Shown: positions 39,420 through 50,700 of the stretch, in pieces | How the letters are laid out: the number at the start of each line of letters is the position of its first letter | Numbering within the stretch: position 1 is the stretch's first letter | DNA from: Manis javanica | Lineage: Eukaryota; Chordata; Mammalia; Pholidota; Manidae | Direction of reading: 5' to 3' | Assembly: GCF_040802235.1 (NCBI RefSeq) | Contig: NC_133166.1 | Span: 112,978,991-113,042,990, forward strand | Length of the DNA stretch: 64,000 nucleotides | Notes under the pieces: model-generated | Databases searched by the model: none | What the model was told of the DNA's origin: nothing | The model's input: only the letters and a program-made list of their open reading frames with translations | Program-made: the position numbers and the translations under genes

Positions 39420-40350
39420 CGCCCCACCCTGGGCCTGGCCACTGCTCCTCCCCCACCAGCGGAAGGGGCCGCCTGGGAAGAAAACGGGCGCAGAGCCCAC
39501 CCGGGAGCTGGCGGAGTGGAGGCCCCGCGCGCCGCACAAGCGACCCAGGGCCGACGCAGATTCAGCCCCCACGGCGCCCCGCGGGCGGCCGGCTGGGTAG
39601 GGGCCCTCTTTCCAGAAGGGCCGGCCAGAAATAGCTCCTGGGCTGGACAGCGCTGCCCACCCCCGCTCCTGCACCTCCAGCCCGGCCCCCGGCGGCCCGC
39701 GCGCCCCACGGCGGGCCCTACCCGCTCAGCCAGGCCCGGGGAGGGGCCCGCACCGGGTCCAGGCACAGGGAGCGGGGCTCTCCTTGGGCCCTGGGCTGCC
39801 CGAAGGCTGAGAGGGGAGGCGCCTACCCGCCTGCGCCCCTCCGCCACCGGGCCTCTAGCGATCCGGCTCCCTCCGAGAGGGCCTGCGGGGGCTGCGGCCG
39901 GGTCGGCGGGCCCGTCCTCCCGGGCCTCCGGAGCTGCTGCCTGCCTCGGGCCGCGCCGCGCAGGGCCCCGCGCGCCCGGTGCCCTCGGCGGGCCTGGCTA
40001 GACAGCGTACTTACCAGGCTGGCGTGGGAGTCGGCCAGGCGGTGGCGGCGGCTGCGCGAGCGGGAGCGGCGACTGCGCGGCCTGCCCCGCCCGGCCCCGC
40101 CCACCCAGGCCAGCAGACCACGCCCACTCCCTCCCAAAGCCCGTCGGCCCCGCCCACATCAGCCCCCAAAACTCTCGCCACGCCCACGCCGGCAGATGCC
40201 CCGCGGGTCTGCGCAGCGCGGCCGCGACGCCCGCAGGTGCCCGCGCTGGGATCCGCCCGGGAATGCGGAGGCGCCCGGGGCGCTCACCTCCTCGGGGACG
40301 GAGGAGCTGGTCTCGGGGCGGGAGAGGCCGCGGCCAGCCTAGCCGAAGCC
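39420..40350 (-). promoter_or_regulatory. CD151 CpG-island promoter
   Basis: A CpG-dense block upstream of CD151. A strong minus-strand donor (AGCCTG/GTAAGTACG) has its GT at 40014-40013, so a non-coding first exon probably runs from about 40090 down to 40015 and is spliced to the acceptor just before the start codon (CCCTAG at 38262-38267). A second donor-like site (GCCAG/GTGAGTGCT) near 39110 could serve an alternative leader exon. Confidence 0.7.
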
Positions 40351-41100
40351 TTGGACTGTGTCCGAGACCCGGCGCTTCTCCAACCCAGAGGCCACCTGAG
40401 CTGCAGGGGTCGGCAGAACAGATGCCAGCCGTGGGGCAAGGTGTGGAGGCTTAGTCAGATGAAGAAAAGAGACCTTAGCGTGCAGCGTGGATGGCCTGGA
40501 GGAAGGCATAAGGTGCTTGCCGGAGCCCAGCCAGGTAGGCACTGAGCCTGGGAGTGGTGGAAAAGGGTGCAGCAGAAAAGCCAGAGCCTGCTACCCGCTG
40601 TACTGGGAGCTGAGGGGCGAGGTAGAAGTGGGAGGGGACTCCCCACCCATCAGGCTCACCCCCAGCTCCAGACAGTCTGCATTCAGGTGAAGCAGCTCCC
40701 CATTGACAGAGGAGCATTGTCCCCAACTCCTAGCTCTCCCGGTGGGCCGAGGAAGGTTGTATGGAAGGTAGCTCCACTTAGGACTGGCCCGACTCTGGTG
40801 GACGAGCTGGCTCACCCAGGGCTGTGTGAAGGCTGGCATGAGGAAGGGGTGGCCCACTGAGGCTAGGAGCAGACAATGGGCCTCAGCCCCATTTCCCCTA
40901 TAGAGGCTCTGAGGGGCAGGTTTGATGGACTGTGAGGACTTGGGGGCATGACAAGGTCACACAGGGACACCCATAGCCCCAGCACAGCAGAGTCATGGAT
41001 CTGGACCATTCATGTACCACACACATGCCATGCGTGGACCAGAGACACCTCATATGTGTGCCACATAAACGCTGTGGCTCACACACACAGGACAATGAGG
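40351..41100. other. CD151-CRACR2B spacer
   Basis: The short gap between the CD151 promoter island and the CRACR2B 3' end. No gene or clear repeat is seen. Confidence 0.6.
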
Positions 41101-41122
41101 AGGTCACAATGTATCAATGGAC

Positions 41123-41128
41123 TTTATT
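41123..41128 (-). terminator. CRACR2B polyadenylation signal AATAAA
   Basis: Minus-strand AATAAA (TCCAAATAAAGTCC) lies about 220 bp after the CRACR2B stop. Confidence 0.8.
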
Positions 41129-41345
41129 TGGAGGAAGGCTTTCTGCTGGGCAGAGAAGGGTTTGATGGAATGGGGAGAGGATGGGGACCTGCAGGGGCAT
41201 ATAAGAACACACAGGGTTAGTTCTTTCATGACTGCGGGCAAGCAGGCCAGGCAGTCCACTGGGTAGGGCCCACATCCTGGGTGGGCAGCACCCAGCCATG
41301 ACGAGTCGACTTCACCAGACATTTCTCCACCTGACGCCCAGTGAG

Positions 41346-44326
41346 TCACTCGGGGCTGGTCATCGGGCACTGGTGAGGTGGCCAGAGCTGAGTCTGAGGG
41401 GGGTGAACCCAGCAGCAGCAGGCTGGCCCCCGTGGGCAGACCGTAGCCAGAGCCTTCCTGTGGTCACTGCCCAGTCGCTTGGCCTCACAGACATCCCTGT
41501 CGTCTCGTAGCCGCATGTTCAGCTCCCTGGAGAAGAGTCCAAGGGCTCTAAGAGATCTCCACAGCAGCATTCCTGGAAGGAATGCTGGCTGTGGCTCTCG
41601 CTCAGCCCAGAAGGTAGGTGTCTGGCTGGGGCTGCAGCACGAGGGACGGAGGGCAGACCCAAGGAAGGACTTCCTCACACTGGGCTAGCGAGCTGCGCTG
41701 AGCCCCTCCCCTCCCACACCTGAGGAGCTCCAGCTGCCGCAGGAGACTGCGCTTCTCCTTCTGCATGTTCCTCGATACCGCAACCACGTCTCTGCGGGAG
41801 GGATGCAGGGAGGCTTCTGGGCAACCGACGACCCCCTAGAAGACCCGGCCCCACGCAGACCCTGGTGGCGGGGCTGGGACGTGGGATGGGGATGGAAGTG
41901 GACCCGACCTGAACCCAGAGCGACCCCGGCCCCGCCCCGCCCCCGGGCACCGTTGGGTTTGCTTCTGCCGGCCCTGCACGTCTTCCTCCAGTCTGCGGAG
42001 CTGCTCCTGCGCGTTTTCCAGCTGCGTCCGCAGGGCCTCATTGGCCAGCCACAGCTGGGCGTTCTGCGCCTGCGCCTCCAGTTGCTCAGCGGCGCGGGCC
42101 TGCAGCTGCTGTTCCAACTGGGGCGAGGGAGACAATCGAGCTGAAGAGGTCTTTCCCGGAAGCCTGCGTTTGCCCCTGTCACCCAGCTATTCTGGGGATG
42201 GGGACACCGAGGCACAAAGGACCTCAAGAAACCGGGTAGTGCACGCCTGACGGAAAGAGCGGAGCAGGGGTTGGGCGGGTCTGCGGCCCTCCGCGCTTAC
42301 CTCCCGCTGCCGCAGGCCCGCACGCTCCAGCTCTTGCTGGCGGCTCTGCAGCTCCCGCTCCAGGCGGCCTCTCCGCTCCTCCCGGGGGAGGTCCTGGGAC
42401 GCGCCGGGGCACCTGAGCCTCCACGAGCCGCGGAGGGGCAGGGGCCGGGGGTGGGACCAATTCCGAGAAGGCTGAGTCAAGGAGACGCGCGCATCTAGGT
42501 CTGGGCCCGTCTGGGGGGCGGGGGCGCTTCGGGCCCACCTGACTCCGCAGGCGCAGGCGCTGCTCGCGAAGCTGCTGCTCCATCTCCTCGTACAAAGTCC
42601 GCACTTCCCTGTCGTGCTCGCAGTCCCGCCTTAGGGAACGCAGGCCGGGGAGAGAGCTGCTTTCACCCGCCCAGCCCCCAGCCCCTCTGGGCAGTCTCGC
42701 CGAGTCTCGCCGAAGGACCCCAGCTCTCACCGCCGCAGCGCCTGCTCAAGGCCGACCCGCTCTCGGGCCGCCTCCTCCAGGCAGGCCGACGCCCGCATCA
42801 GAACGTCCTCGAAGGAGCCCAGTAGCTCGGGTCGCTCGCGCTGCAGCCGGGTCCAGAGCTTCCGCACCGCGGGCTGCCTGGATAGGGCAGGCAAGGGCTG
42901 AAGCTGAAGCGGGGGCTCCCGCCCCATCCCGACCGGTAGGTCTCTCAAGATCCCCAGCCCCGGACAAGCCAGGCGCCTTTGCCGCATGCAAGCCACCCCT
43001 CTTGTGTGTGCTCTCGCCTCTGCCTGGGCTTGAGTGGCAGCGAGCTGTGTGTGTGAGTGGGGATACGTCGGTGTGTACATGATCGTGTGCCGCCCCTCCT
43101 CCCCGCTGCCGGGACCGCTGTTGCCTGAAATGCAAATTCTGCGGGAAATCACGCCCGGCTCCTCCCAGGTGTCCCAGCTAAGAGGGAAGGACTGGGCCAG
43201 ATCCCGCCTAGGGACGCTGCGCGGGGATTGACAGGCGGGCGACGTGGACAGGCAGCATGTAGAGGGAGAGCTAGCAGGGGGAACAGTGAGCCATCCCGCA
43301 CAGACTCACTCGGCCAGCACCGGGGCCACCCCGAGCTGCTCCAGCGCGGTGCAGAACCCCTCCTCCTCTTCCTCCTCCTCCTCCAGGGAGCCTGGCGGGC
43401 CTTGCACAGTGGACCAGCCAGACTCAAAGGTTTCCTCGGGAGCCCGGGAAGGCAGTGAGCCCTGGGCTGATTCCACCCCGACAAACTTCCCTGTGGGCAT
43501 GGCGGGGAAAGATTAGCAGGGCTGTGGGGTACCACCCAGGCTTGGCGCCCACTCTCCAACCCCACCCCGCCCACTTCCACACACACACGCGCACACACAC
43601 ACACAGCCCTTTCTCTGAGCCTAATTTCCTGTTTTTCTTCCTTATTCTGTCCAGTTCTTGGCCTGGGAATGGGAGGTGACGGCCAAGCTTCCATGCTGGG
43701 AGCTGTCTGCATTGCAGAGGGCGGGTGAGGGCTGTGGGCCAGACTGGGGCATGCCTGGATCCCAGCCCCACCTGGGTTTGGCACAGGGCGAGAAGGTGAG
43801 GGGCAGGAGGGGCAGCTCCATACAAGCCTTAGGGAGGGGGGCTTCCCGTTGCACCTGTGTGTGCTCCAGAGGGAGGCAATGGAAAGACTATTGTCTGTGT
43901 ATTGTGGGCCCAGAATCCCACTCGTGCCAGTATGGGTCTGGGGGAGGGGTTCGATCAAGGTCTGAGCTCACCCAAGCCGAGACAGAACTCCCAAGCGGTG
44001 AGGAAGCCTGTGTGGGCCTGGTCCAGACTTTCAAACACGGCCTCTAGCTGTTCAGGTGTGAGGGCCAAGTCGCTCTGCAGACCCTGGCCAGGCAAGGATG
44101 GCAGGGCTGAGTTGCCAAGGGCAGTCTGAGGGGAGGGCAGCCTCTTGGGGCTGGGACTCACCTGCAGGTCGGCCCGGGTGATGAAGCCCTTGGCCTCCTT
44201 GTCACACAGCAGAAACAGTTCCCGGGCCTGCTCCAGCACTGCCTCCCGCGGGCCCACGGATCCCCCCTCTTCCACCCTCTCCTCCTCCTGGGCTTCCCCA
44301 GCCCCAGGCTTCCCAGGGCTGGCCAT
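41346..44326 (-). CDS. CRACR2B: Calcium release-activated channel regulator 2B (EFCAB4A)
   Basis: Nine coding exons: 44326-44162, 44083-43972, 43490-43310, 42877-42731, 42629-42539, 42393-42301, 42117-41951, 41791-41720 and 41526-41346 (stop TGA). They join in frame to 402 residues (human about 399). The start ATG at 44326 has the context GCCATGG and begins [16 protein letters not shown], as in human. An EF-hand pair occupies residues about 20-92, with degenerate loops ([27 protein letters not shown]). An acidic run of eight Glu (residues 129-136) comes from a CTC-rich tract. A long Glu/Gln/Arg-rich coiled coil spans about 200-345, with [15 protein letters not shown] near its end, followed by a Cys/Pro-rich tail. 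The family controls store-operated calcium entry through ORAI1/STIM1. A non-coding first exon probably ends at 45251 in the CpG island. The closing tail is poorly conserved but aligns with human. Confidence 0.95.
43578..43604. repeat. (CA)n microsatellite
   Basis: A CA run interrupted by CGCG lies in the CRACR2B intron between coding exons 2 and 3. Confidence 0.85.
43688..43740 (+). repeat. 53-bp direct repeat, copy B
   Basis: The same 53 bp as at 38987-39039, here in the CRACR2B intron between coding exons 2 and 3. Beyond the core the two copies share AGAC after a one-base gap, then diverge. Confidence 0.85.
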
Positions 44327-44594
44327 GGCAGTGGAATTCTGGGCCGCTGGATGCTGGGAAGCCAAGGAGAAGTCGGGGCCTGAGCAGAGCTCAGAAATAA
44401 TGGGGAAGAAGAAAGGCAGGGAGAGAGTGAGGTGTGAGTGTGGGGGCCGACTGGGGCCGGGTGGGGCCGGGAGGGAGCGGAGGGGCCTTCCTGCACAGTC
44501 GGAAGGTGAGAGGTTTGGGGAGGTCCAGGGAGAAGAGGCTGTGGGGCTGTACAGCTCACGCCCACTCGGGGCAATGCTGCAGGCACAGGTGTCA

Positions 44595-45850
44595 CAGGTG
44601 ACGTGACGCTGGCTCAGGGCCTGTGGGGGCTGCCCCCGGGAGCTAGAGAATGGGGCCTCCAGAGGAGCCCAGTGCCGGAGAGCACGAGCTGGGGACGGAC
44701 CATCTGGGAGGCAGCAGCTATGGAAGAGTGTGTGATGGCCAATGGAGTGGAGGATCGTGGAAGCTGAGGAGGGGCAGCTTGGGGGAGGGAGTTGTCAGCG
44801 CTGGAAGAGCTGGACAGGTCCTGGAGTTGGGGACGGGTCTTGGAATCGCCGGTTGCAGGCCTGGCCGGGTGGGAGAATTCCTCCGGTCCTGGCTGAGTCC
44901 TTTGCCCCAGGATCTGGGGCTCAGTGGACCTGCCTCAAGCCAGCTGGCCGACGAGCGAACTCCTCCCTCTCTGCCGTAGACCCTCCCATGGCCCCGGGCC
45001 AAGGGCTGCAGGTGCGGGGTCCGCCCATTGCAGGCCGGTAGCCCCTCCCTCCGCAGACTCGCCCCCTCCGAGTCCCGGAACCTCCGCGGGGCTGCCCAGC
45101 TCTCAGGGGTGCCCCGCCCCCAATCAGAGCCACCTGTTTCCACAACGTCCTGGCCCCGAATTCCCCAAAGCTAAGTCTCAGTTAGGCGACACCCCAGTAC
45201 CTGGGACTCTCCCCCAGTCCACCAGCGATTCTCTCTTCCCACCCGCGCACCTGAGGGGGCAGGGCGCGACCTCCAAGAAGGGGAACCGGGGCCAGAGTCA
45301 TCCTCACGCGGTCACTTCACCCGGCGGGTGTGCCGCCCCCCGACGGCCCGCGACTCCGCGGGATCAGACGTCAGCCCAGCCGGAAGCTACGCCGCGGCCG
45401 CCGGGGAGCGGGCGGCGGGAAGCGGGAGACAGGGCCGCGGGCCGCCGCCTCTAAGCGCGCCCAGGGCCACCGGCGTTCCCGCCTGCGACGCGCAGCGGTA
45501 GGTGCGCCCTGCAGCGGCCGGGAGGGGCGGAAGGACCTGAGAGGCGCCTACCTGGCCGCCGTGCCGTCGCGCCTGCTTCGCTCCCGGGCCGTTCCTCCCG
45601 GGAGAAGGCGGCGCGCGGGGCCCGGGTCCGGAGCGGCTCCTGCTGCCCTGCAGGCACCGGGACCCCAGCGTGGGCCGGCCCCGGGCGGAGCCACCGCCGC
45701 TGCTGTCGCCGTGTCCCCGCCTCTCGGCGCTCGGGCGGCCGGGCTGTCGCTGCACACCCTGCCCGGCCCTGCCTAAGCCCCCGACCCCGGCAGATCCCAA
45801 AGCGCACAGTGGTGCGGAGGTAGCGGGGACCTAGTACCCTTCCTGAGGAC
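44595..45850 (-). promoter_or_regulatory. CRACR2B promoter region with CpG island
   Basis: The CpG-dense core runs from about 45.25 to 45.85 kb. A minus-strand donor (CCCTCAG/GTGCGCG) at 45251 would end a non-coding exon 1, spliced to the acceptor just before the start codon (TTCCCAG near 44354). A cAMP-response-like TGACGTGA occurs near 44599. Confidence 0.55.
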
Positions 45851-47280
45851 CAAGACAAGGAGGGGTTCGTCCTGAGGATCCTGATTGAAGGTGCCAAGAA
45901 GTGTGTGTAGGAAAAAGCCAGGCAGGAAATAGACCCAAATAGTTTTCGTGTATCTTTAGGAGTGGGGTGACTTTTTCTTCCCTATACTCTCCCAATGGTG
46001 GTTTTTCCCATTTTTAGACAATAAACATGTAGTACACTCGAAAATGGTACTTAAGTCAGCAGCATAAATACCTGTGCATGTGTGAGTGGGGGCAGAAGGT
46101 TGCCGCCCCAACACCCCCCCACACACACACACAAGCACTCCCTTTGGGGCACGGCCCTGCTTTGGGTTCCCAGTGGGGGAGGGCTGGGAGCAGCAGCTGG
46201 GTGGGGCTGCGTGTGGCCTTCCTGCTTAGGTAGAAAGCCCCATCCTTTCCAGAGGGTAGCCCTCCCCCAGCCCCAGCCTGGGTTCACCCACCTGGAGGGG
46301 CTTGCCTCACCGTGCAACCCTGGCAGTGCTGGGGTGCTGGGGTCCTCTGCTTCTTAAGGGGCCTGGGATCCTGCAGAACCAGACCAGGTTGAGCCTATAG
46401 GACAGGACCTTGAGATGGGGGGCCGGCCCCTGGCACCTGCACCTGCCCAGCCGGCTCTCCCAGTCCTGCAGTCCCACTGCAGTTATTGTTGGCTAGGGGC
46501 TGCCACCTCCACCTCAGCTTCCCCATGGTAGGGGAGGAGGGGACAGGTGGGGGCTGAGCCAGGCAAGACCAGGAGCTCTGGACAGCCAGCAAATGCTGGG
46601 CTCTGCTCCAGCACCCTGCTCCTGCGACTTCTTTTGCTCACCGAGGAGGGCTGGCTGATCCCCTGACTGCCCAGGGCGGAGAATGCTTTCAGGAAACTAT
46701 GTCTCTCCCTGAACAAAACCCGGCCCCCTTCAGCTCAGACCTCACCTCCCCTAATATTCCAGACCTCTCCTGTGTATGGAGGGTGGGGGCAGGGGAACAG
46801 GTGTGGGCACCTGGCCAGTGAGGTTTGCAATGACAAGGGGAGGCCACACCTGGCACAGAGCCTTGGGCCATGGGCCCAAAGTGGAGTGGACACTGACCCT
46901 CCTGGGTCCCACTGCCTGGCTTGGGACCTCACCCTCCACAGCAGGCCAACCCTGAAATCAGCCCCACACCCCCATGTCACCATGGAGTGGAGGTGCAGAC
47001 ACCACCTTTTGTAAACATTGAGTTTTTATTTAGCAAGGATCTTGGTCCCAAACACTTCCACTGGTCCTTGGAAAACTGCACCCAAGGGTCAGCCAGCAGG
47101 CCTCAGGGTAAAGTAGGGAACAAATGTATGGGTCTCACTCCCAGGCCCATTAGCACACCCCAAATGTCAGGCTCAAGACAAATGGGACGCCTGGAAGACC
47201 TGGAGAGATGTAGACATTGGTCGGCTGGAGGGGATGGGGACAGGTAGTCACATACAAGTGAAGGAGGCAGGCACTGAGTG
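45851..47280. other. CRACR2B-PNPLA2 spacer
   Basis: About 1.4 kb, AT-richer near 45.9-46.1 kb, with a CA run at 46120-46133. A plus-strand AATAAA at 46020-46025 has no gene that I can attach to it. A second minus-strand AATAAA at 47030-47025 could extend the PNPLA2 3' UTR. No coding exon is recognised. Confidence 0.5.
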
Positions 47281-47286
47281 GTAGCA

Positions 47287-47292
47287 TTTATT
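47287..47292 (-). terminator. PNPLA2 polyadenylation signal AATAAA
   Basis: Minus-strand AATAAA (GTAATAAATGCTACC) about 490 bp after the PNPLA2 stop. Another AATAAA lies some 260 bp further on (47030-47025), so two 3' ends are possible. Confidence 0.7.
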
Positions 47293-47783
47293 ACATCTGC
47301 TTTGGCAAAAATAAATAATTTTTCACAAACTTTTTAGCAAAACATGAATTGCAGGGAGAGGAGCAGGTGCAAAGTTCTCACGAGTAATACTGCACTGACG
47401 CTGGGGGCATCAGGCAGTGGTCACACATCCTGGAGCCCCCAGGCGCCCTCACCAGGCCTCTGCTCTCCCCTGCCCTGGCGGGGAAGCTGGGAGGGGAGAT
47501 TAAGGTGCAGGTGACCGGCCCTCTACGGCCGGCCTGCGAGGGGAGATGTACCCGTCCCCCTCCCTACTCAATGCAGTAAATGAGTGGTTGGTGGAAGAAG
47601 CTGACAGCAAAGCTCCCTTCTCAAAGCTGTGAGGGGCCCCCATCTCCCTGCTCCATGGGGAGAGTGGAGAGGGATCAGGGATGGGGTTCCCAACCGACCC
47701 CAGGACACGGGGCAGGGAAGCTAGGGCGCCTGGCCCTCAGCACCGGAACCCAGGAGTGCTGGGGAAGGCTGGAGCAAGGGCAC

Positions 47784-50700
47784 TCAGCAAGGGGGCATGC
47801 CAGGTGGGTGCTGCGGGTGCTCAGGGGCAGGACTGGCAGAGGTGTGCATGCGGAGGGCATCCGGCGGGAAGGCCACGTTGGTGCAGAAGAGACCCAGCAG
47901 CAGCTGGCGCTGGCACTCCTCCCACTTGGCCAGCACGTCCCCTAGCGAGAGGCTGTTTGGCAGCCATCTGGGCAGTGCCTCACTGTAGGAGGCACATGAC
48001 AGTGGCACAGAGGGCAGCGACCGGGCACGACGCAGCTCCACCTGCTCCGATAGCCTGCAGGTGAAGAGGGACCCAAGGAGGGAGAGCTTCAGTGGGGCCC
48101 AGGGAGGCTGTGGCCCCAGGAGGGCAGGGAAGTTGGGGGCTCACCTGGAAGGCAGGTGGTCGCCCAGCTTCCTCCTGGCCCGCAGCAGCAGGTACTGGCA
48201 GAGGCTGCCTGTCTGCTCCTTCATCCACCGGATGTCCTCGGGAACGTCAGGCAGCCACTCCAGCAAGCTGGGCGAGGGTGGAAGGCATGGATGGCCCTCA
48301 GGGACTGCGGCCGGGATGTCACACTTGTGCACGCTCACTCCACCCACCTATGTCCTGGCTTCTGGGACCCCTGGCACAGCTTCTCCACGGCCCCCACCAG
48401 CAGCTTCCTCCCCGGGGTGCCCACCACTCGTTAGTAATCCCAAAGTTCGGTCCCCACCCACAGCCCGCACCGGATGGTGAAGGACATGGCACTCTCCAGC
48501 GGCAGAGTGTAGGGCACCATCATGGCCGTGGCCAGACGCACGGGCAGCATGTTGGAGAGAGTGGTCAGCAGGTCCTTCGGCTCCACACAGGCCTCCAGCA
48601 GGGCTGGGGGGTGAGGGGCAGGAAGGAAGTTGTTGGCCGGTCAAGGTCAAGGATGCAGAGCCCAGGACCACCCTGCACCTCTGTTCCCCCGCCAGCCAGG
48701 AGGCCCCTCACACGCCGTCGCGCGCACCCTCGTTAAGCCGTGCAGGCAGATGCTCCAGGATGTGATCCTCCCGGGGCAGCTGCAAGTGGCCCTCCACGCG
48801 GGCCCTCTGTGGGTCTGCCTCGGCGTCCTCGTCCTCAGGGGCATCGGGGTGGCCGGCGGGCAGTGCGAGCAACGGGTTGGGCTGGTTCAGGAGGCCTGCA
48901 AGGGGCGCCCGGATATGCGGTTAGCGCGCCGGCCAGCAGTGGGCAGCAGTGCCGGCCCCGCCCCCGCGCCCGCGCACCGTTCCGCCGCAGGAAGCGTAGG
49001 CCGTCACGGTAGCCCTGCTTGCACATCTCTCGCAGCACCTGAGGCGAGGAATGAGAAACTGGAGCGGGGGCCAGACGTGCCCTGTCCTGGCCCCGGAGTC
49101 CCGACGTCCCCGCACCGCCCCCACTGCCCAGTGCCTCAGACCCCGCGCCACGGCTCACCATGGGCTCCGGGGGGAACAGGGCCTTGGAGAGGCGGTAGAG
49201 GTTGCGCAGGTTGAACTGGATGCTCGTGTTGGTAACCCGGAGCTCATGGATGTTGGTGGAGCTGTCCTGCGGGCAGATGTCGCTCTCGCCCGAGAAGGGG
49301 GACACTGTGATGGTGTTCCTGAGTTCATAGAGGGGCAGGTTGTCCGAGATGCCGCCATCCACATAGCGCTGTGCAGGAACACGGGCACACGGTAAGAGGC
49401 CTGCGGGCAAGCTGGCTGTTTCATCTGGGCTTTCGCACACTGGGCACTGGCCGCCTGGCCAAGGAGCAGGTGGCCCAACAGCCAGGGGGTGGGGCCAGCC
49501 GAAGGAAGTGCACATCTCCTCGGGGTTGGCCTGGCTGCTGAGTAACTCCAGGGGAAGTGAGGCAACAGGCAGGAGTGAAGGGCTGCACAGATGCCCCCTG
49601 CCCCAGTAGCAAACCTTTGTCACTCAGGAAAAGTGACCAGGGGATCCTTACCACACCCTGGAGGGAGGGAGGGATGAGGCCGCAGTACACTGGGATGAAG
49701 GTGCTGCAGACGTTGGCCTGGGGGCAGGGACAGAGGGGCCTATAAGCAGGGGCCTCAGACCCATATAGCACCCCCAGTGCGTTCCTACCAGGGCCCACCT
49801 GGATAAGCTCTTCCTTGGAGCTAAAGTGGGATATGATGACGTTCTTGCCATCTGAGACTCGAGTCAGGGAGATGCCCAGGCGCCCACTGGCATGCTCATG
49901 GCAGTCAGCAGGCAGGGTCTTCAGCAGACAGCCGCGGATGGTCTTCACCAGGTTGAAGGAGGGGTGCAGGGGGCCCAGGAACCGCTTCCGGGCCTCCTTA
50001 GATACCTCGATGATGTTTGCACCAGCCTCACCTGGGGCAGCAGGGCCAAGGGTCAGGGGCCTGCATTCTTGGACTTAGCACACCCTCCAGGGTTCCCTAC
50101 CAGACTCATGGCATCCCTATCTGCCCTTGAGGATTCCCAGTGTCCGTCATGGGGACTGGCCCACAGTTGGGGCTTTCGCCACCTGCCCCTGGGGAGAGAG
50201 GCAGGCCACCACCCCTAGAGGGCAGACAGCCAGGGCCTGGTATTGCCCAACTGCCTGTCCCGATCCATGAGTCACTGGGCCTGGCCTGGCATAGCACTCA
50301 GCCCAGGAAGGAGGGAAAGCAGAGAGGCTCAACTCTGGCTAGCCTCTGCCTTCACCCACTTGGCCATATCCAGACCCATAGAGACCAATGCAGCCCAGGG
50401 GTCCCACAAGTCCAGGGGCGTGAGCGATGCCTCCCTCACCTCCTGGGAAAGCTCAACTGTGGCCTACTGCAGCCGAGAGGGAGCACCCCGCAACAGTCCT
50501 CTTCAGGCCAGTGGGAAAGGGTGGAGGACAAAGCCAGAGGGGAAGCAGGCCAGGACTGGTCAGGAAGCAAGGGACTTTGGGGAGAAGCTGAGGACAATGC
50601 CCTCCTCCAGGATCACTGCCAGGGTCAGGAGTGGGGCATGTGGGGCCACCCCCTGCCACACAATGGGGGATCCAGCTGCTCAAGACCACTGGAAAGAATG

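Noticed and set aside
38897-39847. 316-codon minus-strand open frame upstream of CD151
   Set aside because: It covers the promoter island, intron 1 and the 53-bp repeat, with no domain and no splice logic. Chance GC-rich frame.
44327-44365. Upstream extension of CRACR2B to 44365
   Set aside because: The codon at 44365 is TTG, and two acceptor-like AGs lie between it and the ATG at 44326, so this piece is probably intron or untranslated leader.
46020-46025. Plus-strand AATAAA between CRACR2B and PNPLA2
   Set aside because: No plus-strand transcript can be proposed upstream apart from the CRACR2B island itself; the patch is AT-rich and the hexamer may be chance.
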